A stretch of DNA of 64,000 nt from Thermoanaerobaculia bacterium (GTDB taxonomy: Bacteria; Acidobacteriota; Thermoanaerobaculia; Multivoradales; Multivoraceae). Of the stretch, positions 1-9,337 are shown one piece after another. A program made the position numbers and the translations under genes. The notes under the pieces were generated by a model. It saw nothing but the letters and a program-made list of their open reading frames with translations, was not told the origin of the DNA and ran no database searches. Every line of letters begins with the position of its first letter. Within the stretch, counting starts at the first letter, position 1. The DNA lies in NCBI GenBank assembly GCA_022826745.1, contig JAJDUI010000008.1, positions 124,001 to 188,000 on the forward strand, read 5' to 3'.

Positions 1-1
1 T

Positions 2-2488
2 CTTCCGGCGTTTACTTCGACCACTCCCGCCACGACGACGGCGAACGTCAGCGTGCCCGACGGACCCTCCGGCGCCACCGTGACGAGCACGGTCGCCGTG
101 GGATCGGACGTCGACTTCATCGAGCACGTCGAGGTCATGGCCGACTTCGTGGCGCCGGCGTTCCGGGATCTCCATGTGGAACTCGTGTCGCCGTCGGGCA
201 CGGTGTCCGTGCTCACCGTGCCGTCCACCTTTGTCCATCTGGGCGGGGGTCGAATCGGCATCGACCGGAACTTCCGTTTCGGTTCGGCGGCGCACCTGGG
301 AGAGAACCCCGCGGGCACCTGGACGCTGCGGATCAAGGACGAGGTGAGCGGCGGTACCGCGGCGCGGCTCGTTTCGTGGAGCGTCAAGATCTACGGCCAC
401 CACGCGACTGTCGCGAACCGCGCCCCGGTACCCGTCGGCACCTTGTCCGCGCGCGACCTGCAGGTGGGGGACGGGAACGAGACGGTCGAAGTGGCCGCCG
501 CGTTCTCCGACCCCGAGAACGATCCGTTGACCCATGCCGTGTCGTCGTCGGCGCCGGCGGTGGCGCGGGCGGCGATTTCGGGTTCACGGGTGACGTTGAC
601 GCCGGTGGCGCGCGGGACGGCACGGATTCGCGTCACGGCGACCGACGTGTCGGGTTCCAACACGTCGGCGACCCAGCAGTTCGATGCGCGAGTCAAGGGG
701 AGGCGCGGCGTGACCGTGTCGACCGCGGCGCTGTCGGTCGACGAAGGTTCGACGAACACCTGGACGGTAATGCTCGACTCCGAACCCACCGGCGACGTGA
801 CGGTGACACCGTCGGTGCCGGCAAACAGCAACTTGTCCGTGCGTCCCGTGGCGTTGACGTTTACGATGGGGAACTGGCAAACGCCGCAGACCGTGACGGT
901 GGAGGCGCTGACCGACGCGAACACGACCTCCGAACCGGCGGTGACGGTCAGCCACCAGGTGACGGGCGCGGACTACGGCTCCGTGACGGCGCCCTCCGTG
1001 GACGTGACGATCGTGGAGCAGGACGCGTCCGTGCTCTCGGTGGACCCGGTGAGCGGCCCGGAGGGAGCAGGCGCCCTGATCTTCCGGGTCACTCTGAGCA
1101 GGCCGAGCACCTCCCGGGTTCTCGTGGACTACGCCACATCGGACGGCACCGCGAGCGCCGGGTCGGACTACACGGCGTCGAGCGGCACGCTGACGTTCCC
1201 GGCCAACCAGGCGGCCTCGCGGCAGATCTCCGTGTTCATCACGGACGACGGCGCCGACGAGGAGGAAGAGGAGACCTTCCGGCTGACGCTCAGCAACCCG
1301 CGGCACGCGACGCTGGTCGGAGGCGGCGCGACGTTACAGGTGCTGGGGACGATCCAGGACGACGATGTGCCCGTTATTGTCGTCTCGTTCGGTGCGGCGT
1401 CCTACCCCGTTACCGAGGGCGGGACAACGAACGTTGCGGTCCGGCTCGACCGGGACGCGGAGCGGAACCTGGCGATCCCCCTGCGGCGGGCCCACCAGGG
1501 CGGGGCGACGCCCGCGGATTACTCGGGCGTTCCCGCAAGCGTCACCTTCGGCCCGGGGGTCTCGAGCCGGCAGTTCCTGGTGTCGGCCACGGACGATACG
1601 GCGAACGACGACGGGGAATCGGTCGTGCTGAGCTTCGGGTCGTTGCCGGCCCGGGTGACTGGCGGAGGCTCGACTACGATTGCGATCAACGACAACGATG
1701 ACGGCGGCGGAGGCGGCGGCACGAATCCGCCGCCCCCGCCTCCACCTAATCCTGGCGGCGGCGGTGGAGGTTCGCCGCCTCAGCCACCGCCACCGCCTCC
1801 ACCTAATCCTGGCGGCGGCGGAGGTTCGCCGCCTCAGCCCCCGCCTGCTCCCAGCGGTCCTCCGCTCGCGGCGATCGACACGGGGGCGGAGTGCGCGGAA
1901 GGGCTCTGTCGAGTCGCGACCGGTGCGCCCGTCTCGTTCCAGGACATGAGTACGGGCGTCGTCCGCACGCGGTTGTGGGAATTCGGCGACGGCCGCCGTT
2001 CGCGGAGCTCACGCCTGAACCACTCCTGGACGGCGCCGGGGTTCTACGAAGTGACGCTCACTGCTTCGGACGGAGCGGTCGAATCGACCGCGACCTTGAC
2101 CTTCCTGGTGGAAGCAGCCTCAACCGCCGGGACGTGCGTGGCGGACGAGCGGACCCGTTGTCTCCGGAGTTCGCGTTACGCGGTTGCGGTGGACTGGCGG
2201 AACGCCTCCGGTAGCGGCGTCGCCGCCGTGGTCCGTTCGGGTACGGACGACTCTGGCGTGTTCCAGTTCTTCGGCCCGACGAACTGGGAAGTGCTCGTCA
2301 AGGTGCTGGACGGCTGCGAGGCCAACGGCCATTTCTGGGTGTTCGCCGCCTCGACGACGGACCTGGGCTACGAGATCGCCGTGACGGACACGGTGACCGC
2401 CGAAGTCAGGACGTACCGCAACGAACCGGGCCAGCCGGCCCCGGCCATCACCGACGTGACGGCGTTCCCGAACGCCTGCACGCCGTAG
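2..2488 (+). CDS. Secreted multidomain protein, P-domain/Calx-beta/PKD, 5' end cut by window
   Basis: The frame is open to the window edge, so the start lies upstream; the GTG at 53 is internal. Visible modules: a proprotein-convertase P-domain (about 41-410, with the SPSGT and GTWTLRIKDE signatures), a beta-sandwich repeat (about 710-1020), a Calx-beta domain (about 1030-1365), a second Calx-like domain (about 1375-1700), a Gly/Pro linker (1704-1850), a PKD domain (about 1858-2120, WEFGDG motif), and a Cys-containing C-terminal domain (about 2130-2485). P-domains usually follow a subtilisin-type protease, so the missing N-terminus may be catalytic (inference). I recall the C-terminal domain, rich in Trp/Phe with a VKVLDGC motif, from Thermoanaerobaculia-type Acidobacteriota. 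Probably an exported protease or adhesin. Convergent with the next gene. Confidence 0.8.
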   Translation, partial: LPAFTSTTPATTTANVSVPDGPSGATVTSTVAVGSDVDFIEHVEVMADFVAPAFRDLHVELVSPSGTVSVLTVPSTFVHLGGGRIGIDRNFRFGSAAHLGENPAGTWTLRIKDEVSGGTAARLVSWSVKIYGHHATVANRAPVPVGTLSARDLQVGDGNETVEVAAAFSDPENDPLTHAVSSSAPAVARAAISGSRVTLTPVARGTARIRVTATDVSGSNTSATQQFDARVKGRRGVTVSTAALSVDEGSTNTWTVMLDSEPTGDVTVTPSVPANSNLSVRPVALTFTMGNWQTPQTVTVEALTDANTTSEPAVTVSHQVTGADYGSVTAPSVDVTIVEQDASVLSVDPVSGPEGAGALIFRVTLSRPSTSRVLVDYATSDGTASAGSDYTASSGTLTFPANQAASRQISVFITDDGADEEEEETFRLTLSNPRHATLVGGGATLQVLGTIQDDDVPVIVVSFGAASYPVTEGGTTNVAVRLDRDAERNLAIPLRRAHQGGATPADYSGVPASVTFGPGVSSRQFLVSATDDTANDDGESVVLSFGSLPARVTGGGSTTIAINDNDDGGGGGGTNPPPPPPPNPGGGGGGSPPQPPPPPPPNPGGGGGSPPQPPPAPSGPPLAAIDTGAECAEGLCRVATGAPVSFQDMSTGVVRTRLWEFGDGRRSRSSRLNHSWTAPGFYEVTLTASDGAVESTATLTFLVEAASTAGTCVADERTRCLRSSRYAVAVDWRNASGSGVAAVVRSGTDDSGVFQFFGPTNWEVLVKVLDGCEANGHFWVFAASTTDLGYEIAVTDTVTAEVRTYRNEPGQPAPAITDVTAFPNACTP
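1741..1850 (+). repeat. In-frame tandem repeat encoding Pro/Gly linker
   Basis: Two near-identical units start at 1741 and 1798 (period 57 bases; the second lacks one codon). Each encodes a run of Pro, then NPGGGG, then SPPQ. The repeat forms a flexible linker between the Calx-beta and PKD domains and is a likely site of length variation between strains. Confidence 0.85.
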
Positions 2489-2570
2489 GCCGGAGCCTCG
2501 TTTTGCCGCCAAAGCCCCGGCCAGACACAATCGTCGCGAAGCGGCTATCGGTCGCGACCGCCGCCCCGAC

Positions 2571-4181
2571 TCACGTCGTTTCCACAATCTCGCCCGCGGC
2601 CCGCGCCCGTTCCACTCGCGAGGTTTCGTCGGCCTCTACGGTGCGACCCGCAAGCCAGAAGAAGACGGCGGCCAGGACGTAGCCGCCAAGCCCGACGAGA
2701 ATCCCGAGTTGCAGCGCGCGCGCCGGGTCGGCGCCGCCGGCCTCGAAGAAGCCGCTCAGCCAGCCCATGACGAAGGGGCCGAGCGCGAGGCCGACGAAGG
2801 TGACGGAGAGGATGTAGAAGGCGGCGGCGGTTCCCCGCATCCGGGGCAGGACAAGGTCGCTGCTCATGGCGATGGCGGAACCGATCCAGCTTGCCGAGAC
2901 GGCGGCGAACGCGAAGTTCACGAAGTAGGCGACAAGCGTGCTCTCCACCAGCAGGAAGGCGAGGCCGCACGGAATGGAGCCCGTCGCGGCGAGCAGGCCG
3001 ACGAGCGGCCTGGCTCTGGGGTTCTTCTGCTTCATCCGGTCGGAGACGACGCCGCCGGCCGCGATGCCGAGCCAGCCGGCGGCGGCCATCGTGAGGCCCA
3101 GCACGGCACCCGCCTCGGTGGCGCTGACCTCGTGGACCCGGCGAAAGAACGTCGGCCCCCAGAAGCCCGCGCCATAGGCGACGAAGCCCATCCAGCCGAA
3201 CCCGATCATCCCGTAGACCATGGATCGGCTGCCGTAGATCAGTTCGAACGCCGGTCGGTCTCGCATCTTCAGGCCCTGCACCCAGGAGAGGAACGCATAG
3301 GCGCCGATGCCGAGGGCGATCCACTGGACCGGGCTGCCGAGCATCTGGATGAGCAGGAAGACGACCGCGGCGCAGCCAAGGGCGATCAGGAGGTTCCGGC
3401 CAACCGCGCGTCCGCCGCCGGCGCGACTCAGCGAGAGCAGGGTCAGCGGCGGCAGCACGGCGGCCGTTTCCCGCCCGAGCTCCCGGAACGGCGCGGGATG
3501 ATCGGCGGCGACGATGCCCTCCTGGCTGCCGCGGACGGGCTCGCGGAGTGTCCATACCCAGATTGCCATCAACAGACCGGGCACGCCGACGGCGAAGAAG
3601 GCGACCTGCCAGCCGGCCAGTCCGAACGGAGCGCCGCCTTCGCCGTAGGCGGCGTTCCAGCGGTCGACGATCAGTCCTCCGATCGCGATGCCGACGCCGG
3701 AACCGATGTAGACGCCGCTTGAGTAGATCGCGGTCACCGTGGCGCGCATCCGGGGCGGGAAGTAGTCGCCGAGCATCGAGAAAGCTGCCGGGCTGGCGCT
3801 CGATTCGCCGATGCCGACGCCGATCCGGTAAGCCGCCAGCGAGGCGAAGCCCCGGGCCGTGCCGGACAGGGCGGTCATCAGGCTCCACGCCGCCAGACCG
3901 ATCGAGATCAGGCTCTTCCGGTTCCAGATGTCCGCCATGCGGCCGAGCGGGATGCCGAAGATCGCGTAGAAGACGGCGAAGGCCGTGCCGTAGAGGAAGC
4001 CGAGCTGGGCGTCGCCTATGCCCAGATCCGCGCGGATGTCCTCCGCCAGGATGGAGATGATCTGGCGGTCGATGAAGTTGAAGACGTAGACCAGGACGAG
4101 GACGCCCAGGACGTAGTTGGAGTACCGCCGGCTGGGCGCCCGCGGGGCTGGGGTCTGGCTGTCCTGCTCTGTTGACGTCAT
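2571..4181 (-). CDS. MFS transporter, spinster-like
   Basis: A 536-residue integral membrane protein with about 12 hydrophobic segments. The loop between segments 2 and 3 carries the MFS signature as GRMADIWNRK, followed by RIGVGIGESSASPAAFSML, which resembles the spinster/hexuronate-type branch. A short charged cytoplasmic N-terminus precedes the first segment (NYVLGVLVLVYVFNFIDRQ). Substrate cannot be read from the sequence. It starts 13 bases after the ferritin gene stops on the same strand and is probably co-transcribed with it. The C-terminal tail (after WLAGRTVEADE) is soluble. Confidence 0.88.
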   Translation of the reverse strand: MTSTEQDSQTPAPRAPSRRYSNYVLGVLVLVYVFNFIDRQIISILAEDIRADLGIGDAQLGFLYGTAFAVFYAIFGIPLGRMADIWNRKSLISIGLAAWSLMTALSGTARGFASLAAYRIGVGIGESSASPAAFSMLGDYFPPRMRATVTAIYSSGVYIGSGVGIAIGGLIVDRWNAAYGEGGAPFGLAGWQVAFFAVGVPGLLMAIWVWTLREPVRGSQEGIVAADHPAPFRELGRETAAVLPPLTLLSLSRAGGGRAVGRNLLIALGCAAVVFLLIQMLGSPVQWIALGIGAYAFLSWVQGLKMRDRPAFELIYGSRSMVYGMIGFGWMGFVAYGAGFWGPTFFRRVHEVSATEAGAVLGLTMAAAGWLGIAAGGVVSDRMKQKNPRARPLVGLLAATGSIPCGLAFLLVESTLVAYFVNFAFAAVSASWIGSAIAMSSDLVLPRMRGTAAAFYILSVTFVGLALGPFVMGWLSGFFEAGGADPARALQLGILVGLGGYVLAAVFFWLAGRTVEADETSRVERARAAGEIVETT

Positions 4182-4194
4182 TCGGCTCCTGGGG

Positions 4195-4722
4195 TCATTC
4201 GGCTCCGTCGGCTCCCGGTTCCGCCATGGCGCCGGGAACCGTGCCCTTCGCGAGTTCCTGGTCGATCATCAGCATACCGACGCCGTCGCCGCCCACCAGA
4301 CGCAGCCGGCCGAGAAGAGTGCGCGCGACGTTCTCCTCCTCGACCTGCTCGTTGATGAACCACTGGAGCATGATCGACGCGGCGCGGTCGTGGACCTTCT
4401 CGGAGAGGTCGTAGAGCTCCTCGATCGCCTCGGTGACCCGCTGCTCGCTCTTGAGAATGTCGGCGACGGCGGCTTCCGGCGATTCCCACTCGGTCGGCTG
4501 GGCCGGAATCTCGGGAATCTGCACCAGGAGGTCGCGGTCGGCCAGGTGATCGATGATGCGGTGGGCGTGGCCGAGTTCGTCGGCGGACTGGCCGCGCAGC
4601 CAGGCGCCGAAGCCGGGCAGGTCGATGCGCTCGAGCCAGAGCGCCATGGACAGGTAGCGATGCGCGGCCTCGAACTCGAGGCCGAGGTGCGCGTTCAAAC
4701 GGTCGTGGAGGGTCTGGTCCAT
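4195..4722 (-). CDS. Ferritin-like iron storage protein
   Basis: 175 residues, the usual size of bacterial non-haem ferritin. Ferroxidase-type residues are visible in the first helix (LGLEFEAAHRYLSMA, Glu16/Glu18), in helix B (SADELGHAHRI, Glu49 and His52) and in helix C (NEQVEEENVARTLL). It would oxidise Fe(II) and store Fe(III) in the cytoplasm. The ATG at 4722 is preferred over an in-frame ATG at 4776 because it has an AGGA ribosome site five bases upstream and begins exactly where the family does (MDQTLHDRLN). The extra upstream codons are probably leader. Confidence 0.88.
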   Translation of the reverse strand: MDQTLHDRLNAHLGLEFEAAHRYLSMALWLERIDLPGFGAWLRGQSADELGHAHRIIDHLADRDLLVQIPEIPAQPTEWESPEAAVADILKSEQRVTEAIEELYDLSEKVHDRAASIMLQWFINEQVEEENVARTLLGRLRLVGGDGVGMLMIDQELAKGTVPGAMAEPGADGAE

Positions 4723-4827
4723 CGTGTCCTCGTGTCGGGCGATTGGGTGGCGATTGGAAGCGAACGCCGCCAGCATAACGCCGTCGGATGGAGAGCCGGT
4801 GAAGCGGACCCGTTCGTTCGTGCCCTT

Positions 4828-5808
4828 CTACGGCAGCAGTTCTTCGACGCCGGCGCGCTCTTCGAACAGCTCGTCCAGCGTCGCCTGCATGCGCCCCTGG
4901 CTGAACTCGTCGAGGTCGAGGCCCTGGACGATCGAGTAGTCGCCGCCCCTGGTGGTCACCGGGAAGGAGTAGACGACGCCCTCGCGCGTTCCGTAGCTGC
5001 CGTCGGCTGGAATCGCCATGCTCACCCAGTCGCCGTCGGGGGTGCCCTGGACCCAGGTGCGGATGTGGTCGATCGCCGCGGCGGCCGCGGAGGCCGCGGA
5101 GGAGGCGCCGCGGGCCTTGATGATCGCCGCGCCGCGCTGCTGGACCGTTGGAATGAACTCCTCGCGGGTCCAGGCTTCGTCGACGAGCTCGGGCGCCGGC
5201 CGTCCGTCGACCAGGGCGTGGTTGAGGTCCGGGTACTGGGTCGCCGAGTGGTTGCCCCAGATCGTCATGCGGCGCACCCGGGTCGTGTGAGCACCGGTCT
5301 TCTCCGCGAGCTGGCTGATCGCCCGGTTGTGGTCGAGGCGGGTCATCGCCGTGAACTGGCGCCGGTCCAGGCCGGGCGCGTTGCTGGCCGCGATCAGGGC
5401 GTTCGTGTTCGCCGGGTTGCCGACGACGACCACCCGTACGTCCCGGCTGGCATGGGCATCGAGCGCCTTGCCCTGGACGGAGAAGATCGCGGCGTTCGCC
5501 TGCAGCAGGTCCTTGCGCTCCATGCCCGGCCCGCGCGGCCGCGCCCCGACCAGCATCGCGATGTCCGCGCCGTCGAAGGCCTCGTCCGCGTCCGAACTCG
5601 TCACGATGTCGTGCAGCAGCGGATAGGCCGAGTCGCGCAGTTCCATGACCACTCCCGCGAGCGCGTCCATCGCCGGCGGAATCTCTAGCAACTGGAGGCT
5701 CACCGGCTGTTCGGGCCCCAGCATTTCGCCGGCTGCGATGCGGAAGATCAGGGAATAGCCGATCTGACCGGCGGCTCCGGTGACGGCGACTCGAACGGGT
5801 GTTGTCAT
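4828..5808 (-). CDS. mdh: Malate dehydrogenase
   Basis: 326 residues, matching the type 2 malate dehydrogenase family. It interconverts malate and oxaloacetate with NAD in the TCA cycle. Visible elements: the N-terminal NAD-binding motif [11 protein letters not shown], the mobile loop with substrate-binding arginines ([15 protein letters not shown]), [14 protein letters not shown], and the catalytic His in [13 protein letters not shown]. The start is fixed by a GAGGAGGAAA ribosome site. A GCTACGAT box (TACGAT at 5839-5844, minus strand) 30 bases upstream is a likely -10 element. Divergent from galE; first gene of mdh-ferritin-MFS. Confidence 0.95.
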   Translation of the reverse strand: MTTPVRVAVTGAAGQIGYSLIFRIAAGEMLGPEQPVSLQLLEIPPAMDALAGVVMELRDSAYPLLHDIVTSSDADEAFDGADIAMLVGARPRGPGMERKDLLQANAAIFSVQGKALDAHASRDVRVVVVGNPANTNALIAASNAPGLDRRQFTAMTRLDHNRAISQLAEKTGAHTTRVRRMTIWGNHSATQYPDLNHALVDGRPAPELVDEAWTREEFIPTVQQRGAAIIKARGASSAASAAAAAIDHIRTWVQGTPDGDWVSMAIPADGSYGTREGVVYSFPVTTRGGDYSIVQGLDLDEFSQGRMQATLDELFEERAGVEELLP

Positions 5809-5915
5809 GGCGTGATTTCCTCCTCGATCCGGCGCGGGATCGTAGCACCGCCGACGAGCGGTATGGCGGATGACGAGCGGCCGGTAGGCGGCGTCGCTGG
5901 CGGCCGCATGCCCAA

Positions 5916-5921
5916 TAGACT
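5916..5921 (+). promoter_or_regulatory. Putative -10 box of galE, start-proximal
   Basis: TAGACT lies 7 bases before the galE ATG. There is no purine-rich ribosome site, so transcription would begin at or next to the start codon, giving a leaderless mRNA. One of eight similar arrangements in the window. Confidence 0.45.
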
Positions 5922-5928
5922 GGCGCGC

Positions 5929-6954
5929 ATGGCGGAGCGCGTTCTGGTCACCGGCGGAGCCGGCTTCATCGGCAGTCACACCTGCGTCGAGCTGCTCGCT
6001 TCCGGTTGGGACGTGACCGTCATCGACGATCTCTCGAACAGTTCGCCAGAGGCGCTGCGCCGGGTACAGGAACTGGCGGGGCGGGACATGCGTTTCGTCG
6101 AAGGGGACGTGCTCGACGAGGCGGCGCTCGAACAGGCGTTCGGCGAGGGCGGCTGCTCGGCTGTGATCCACTTCGCCGCGAAGAAGGCAGTGGGCGAGTC
6201 CTGCGCCGACCCGCTTGGCTACTACCGGACGAACGTGGCGGGCACCATCAGCCTCCTGAGGGCGATGCGCCGGCACGATGTGCGCCGGCTGGTCTTTTCG
6301 TCGTCCGCAACGGTCTACGGCGATCCGGGGCCGGGCGCCTGCCCGCTGGCCGAGAGCGCGCCGCTCAGGCCCTCCAGTCCCTACGGCCAGACGAAGCTCT
6401 GCGTCGAGCGCATGCTGCGAGATGTGGCCGCGTCGGAGGAGGACTGGCGGATCCTCTCGCTGCGCTACTTCAACCCCGCCGGGGCTCACCCGAGCGGCCG
6501 GATCGGCGAGGACCCACGGGGCCTGCCGGAGAACCTCTTGCCGAGCGCGATGCAGGCCGCGGTAGGAACGTTGCGCGAGCTTCGTGTGTTCGGGACGGAC
6601 TACCCGACCCGGGACGGGACAGCGATCCGCGACTATCTCCACGTCGTCGATGTAGCGACAGGGCACTTGCGGGCCCTGGACCGCCTGCCGGCGGTCAACG
6701 GCTGCTTCGAGTACAACCTGGGCACGGGCCGCGGGGTCACGGTCTTCGAGGTGCTCGAGGCCGTGAAACGGGCGAGCGGCCGTGAGATACCGGCCGTGCT
6801 CGAGGGGAGGCGGCAAGGCGACGCGACGGAGGTGTGGGCGGATCCGTCGCTCGCCGGCCGCGACCTTGACTGGACGGCGGAGCGCGGCCTGGACGACATC
6901 TGCGCCGACGCCTGGCGCTGGCAGAACGCGAACCCCGAGGGGTACGGAAGTTGA
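5929..6954 (+). CDS. galE: UDP-glucose 4-epimerase
   Basis: 341 residues, extended SDR family. Interconverts UDP-glucose and UDP-galactose with bound NAD. Visible: Rossmann motif [12 protein letters not shown] near the N-terminus, [10 protein letters not shown], the Ser of SSSATVYG, and the active-site Tyr/Lys in [11 protein letters not shown]-terminal [16 protein letters not shown] and [14 protein letters not shown] are typical of GalE. The ATG at 5929 matches the family N-terminus; upstream in-frame codons from 5812 lack family similarity. It heads a chain of five overlapping genes, its stop overlapping the next TTG start. Confidence 0.93.
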   Translation: MAERVLVTGGAGFIGSHTCVELLASGWDVTVIDDLSNSSPEALRRVQELAGRDMRFVEGDVLDEAALEQAFGEGGCSAVIHFAAKKAVGESCADPLGYYRTNVAGTISLLRAMRRHDVRRLVFSSSATVYGDPGPGACPLAESAPLRPSSPYGQTKLCVERMLRDVAASEEDWRILSLRYFNPAGAHPSGRIGEDPRGLPENLLPSAMQAAVGTLRELRVFGTDYPTRDGTAIRDYLHVVDVATGHLRALDRLPAVNGCFEYNLGTGRGVTVFEVLEAVKRASGREIPAVLEGRRQGDATEVWADPSLAGRDLDWTAERGLDDICADAWRWQNANPEGYGS

Positions 6955-7613
6955 GCGGAGACGGCAGACCGGCCGCCGGGGATCCCCCGCTCGAGGTGTT
7001 CGTCTACTACGACTTCGCCTCCAGCCTGAGCTACGTGGCGCACCGGGTGCTGGCCCGGGTCGACGAGGCGCTCGCGGCGGAGCGCGTCGACCTGCGGTGG
7101 AAGGCGATCGACCTGATCGGCGTGGGGAACTTCCAGCGCGGCCGGCTTCTCGACCCGGCACGGCGGCAGAGCCTGCTGAGGGTGGCTGCGGCGCTGGACG
7201 TGAACTTCGACCCACCCGCACGCTGGCCCGACTCGCGCCTGGCCGGCGAGGTAGCGGTGGTCCTGGACGAGCGCATCGACCACGGACTCGACCCGGCGAT
7301 CGAACGGGAATGGCGGGAGACCGTGTTCGCGGCCTGTTACGAGCGCGACGTCGAGGTCGAGGATCTGCTGCGGGACTTCGAGCGCCGTGTCCCCTTCCCG
7401 CTCGGGTCGCCCGACGATCTTGCCGCCGGCCGCCGGCTGGCCGAGGTCACGCGGAACGCGGTGGCGGCCGGGGTCGAGGGCGTGCCGACCCTGATGCTCG
7501 ACGTCTTCCCGCTGTGCGGCATCCACGACGAGGAGACGATGCTGGGGATGATCCGGCGCTACGCGCGGCGGCGCCGTCGGCTGGAGGCGGATGCCGCAGC
7601 CGGGGTCAATTGA
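6951..7613 (+). CDS. DsbA-fold oxidoreductase/isomerase-like protein lacking CXXC
   Basis: 220 residues with a thioredoxin-like DSBA domain: beta strand [18 protein letters not shown] at the N-terminus, a helical insertion, and the cis-Pro loop [10 protein letters not shown] near the C-terminus. The usual CXXC is SSLS here, so it is more like the FrnE, 2-hydroxychromene-2-carboxylate isomerase and GST-kappa branch than a disulfide oxidase. No signal peptide, so it is presumably cytoplasmic. Its TTG start overlaps the galE stop (TTGA). The substrate is unknown; a thiol-dependent isomerase role is only a possibility. Confidence 0.72.
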   Translation: MSGDGRPAAGDPPLEVFVYYDFASSLSYVAHRVLARVDEALAAERVDLRWKAIDLIGVGNFQRGRLLDPARRQSLLRVAAALDVNFDPPARWPDSRLAGEVAVVLDERIDHGLDPAIEREWRETVFAACYERDVEVEDLLRDFERRVPFPLGSPDDLAAGRRLAEVTRNAVAAGVEGVPTLMLDVFPLCGIHDEETMLGMIRRYARRRRRLEADAAAGVN

Positions 7614-9337
7614 TGCGTCTCCTCGCCTTGGCTGCGGCCACATCCGCGATCCTCGGTTGCGCGGCGGAGGACGGCGGGTTTGAGCAGTCGGCGGCGCCAT
7701 CGACGGACGTCGCGGCCGCGGGCGGCGTGCGGTTCTTGGACGTGACCGCCGAGACGGGCCTCGACTTCGTTCACGCGACGGACTCCGCCGGGGCCTTCCC
7801 GATGTCGGCGATCATGGGCGGCGGCGTCGCGGCGTTCGATGCGGACGGCGACGGTCTGCTCGACCTCTACTTCCCGAACGCGGGCAGCGAGATCGCCGGC
7901 GAGGCGGGGCGCAACCGCTTCTACCTGCAGCGGCCGCGCGGCCGTTTCGTCGACGCGACGGCGGGGTCGGGTCTGGACAATCCTGGCTACGGCATGGGCG
8001 CGGCGGTCGGAGATATCGACAACGACGGCGACCTCGACCTCTACGTGACGAACTTCGGACCCGATGTGCTCTACCGCAACGAAGGCGACGGCCGGTTCGT
8101 CGATGCGTCGGGGGAGCTAGCTGTTGCCACGCTCGGCTGGTCGACCTCGGCCGTGTTCTTCGACGCTGATCTCGACGGCTGGCTGGACCTCTACGTCGCC
8201 CGCTACGTCCAGTGGCACGAGGCCCGCGAGTGCCAGGTCCAGGGCGGGCGGGTCGACTACTGCGGCCCGCAGCAATTCGAGGGCGAGGCGGACGTCTTCT
8301 ACCGGAACGAGGGCGGCCGGCGCTTCGTCGATCGCAGCCGGGATGCGGGCGTTTCGCTGATCGAGGACGCGGGCCTGGGCGTCGTCGCCGCCGACCTCGA
8401 CGAGGACGGACTGCCCGACGTCTACGTCGCCAACGACGCCGACCCGAACCAGCTCTGGATCAACCGTGGCGGCGGGGTGTTCGAGGACGACGCGGTGCTG
8501 CTCGGCGCGGCCTACAATCGGTTCGGCGTGGGCGAGGCGGGAATGGGCATAGCACTGGGTGACATCGATGGCGACCTGGACCCCGACCTGTTCCTGAGCC
8601 ACCTGATCGAGGAGACGAACACGTTGTACGTGAACCTGGGCGCTGCTGCGGGCCTCTCCGACGGCTTCGACGACCGGGCCGCCGAGGCCGGTCTGGCGGC
8701 GCCCAGCACGCCGTACACCGGCTTCGGGACGGCGTTCTTCGACGCGGACAACGACGGCGACCTCGACCTCGCCGTGGTCAACGGCGCGGTCAAGCAGCGC
8801 CCGGAGACGCTCTCGGACCGTGACGACTGGTTCTGGCGCGGCTACGCCGAGCCCAACCTGCTGATGCTCGGCGACGGTGCCGGCGCTTTCGCCGATGCCA
8901 GCGCGGCCTCGGACGACTTCGGAACGGCGCTCGACGTGAGCCGCGGGCTGGTTCCCTTCGACCTGGAGGGCGACGGCGATCTGGACCTGCTGGTCAGCAA
9001 TCTGGAGGGGCCGGCGCGCGTCTATCGCAACGAGACGATCACGGAGACCGCGACCGGTGCGTCGGGTTGGATCCGGCTGCGTGTCGTCGACCCGGAACTG
9101 CGCCGCACGGCGCTGGGTGCCTCGGTCGTTGCCTGGATCGACGGCCGGCCGGTTCACCGCCTCGTGCTGCCGCTCGGCGGCTACCTGACCGGAGGCGAGG
9201 CGCCGCTCCACATCGGCCTTGGGGACGCCACCAACGTCGAGCGCTTCGAGGTGACCTGGCCTGGCGGCGCGGTCGAGGAGTTCGCTGGCACTGCGAGCGG
9301 CAACGAAGTCGTCCTGGCACGCGGAGAAGGCCGATGA
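7613..9337 (+). CDS. Lipoprotein with FG-GAP/VCBS repeats and ASPIC/UnbV domain
   Basis: 574 residues. The N-terminus is a lipoprotein signal (AATSAILGCAAEDG, with Cys16 as lipid site). The body has at least six calcium-binding FG-GAP-like repeats with DxDxDGxxDL cores (for example DADGDGLLDLYF, DIDNDGDLDLYV, DLEGDGDLDLLV), forming a beta-propeller. The C-terminal 90 residues match the ASPIC/UnbV domain (ERFEVTWPGGAVEEF), as in CRTAC1-like proteins. Such proteins are common with a TPR partner in Acidobacteriota and Planctomycetota; their substrate is not known. The ATG overlaps the previous stop (TGATG). Confidence 0.85.
   Translation: MRLLALAAATSAILGCAAEDGGFEQSAAPSTDVAAAGGVRFLDVTAETGLDFVHATDSAGAFPMSAIMGGGVAAFDADGDGLLDLYFPNAGSEIAGEAGRNRFYLQRPRGRFVDATAGSGLDNPGYGMGAAVGDIDNDGDLDLYVTNFGPDVLYRNEGDGRFVDASGELAVATLGWSTSAVFFDADLDGWLDLYVARYVQWHEARECQVQGGRVDYCGPQQFEGEADVFYRNEGGRRFVDRSRDAGVSLIEDAGLGVVAADLDEDGLPDVYVANDADPNQLWINRGGGVFEDDAVLLGAAYNRFGVGEAGMGIALGDIDGDLDPDLFLSHLIEETNTLYVNLGAAAGLSDGFDDRAAEAGLAAPSTPYTGFGTAFFDADNDGDLDLAVVNGAVKQRPETLSDRDDWFWRGYAEPNLLMLGDGAGAFADASAASDDFGTALDVSRGLVPFDLEGDGDLDLLVSNLEGPARVYRNETITETATGASGWIRLRVVDPELRRTALGASVVAWIDGRPVHRLVLPLGGYLTGGEAPLHIGLGDATNVERFEVTWPGGAVEEFAGTASGNEVVLARGEGR

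Noticed and set aside
1704..1850. CRISPR or regulatory array in the GC-rich repeat
   Set aside because: The units are in frame, encode Pro/Gly linkers and have no spacers.
4723..4776. Longer ferritin start at 4776
   Set aside because: The extra 18 residues are unlike the family, and the ATG at 4722 has its own ribosome site.
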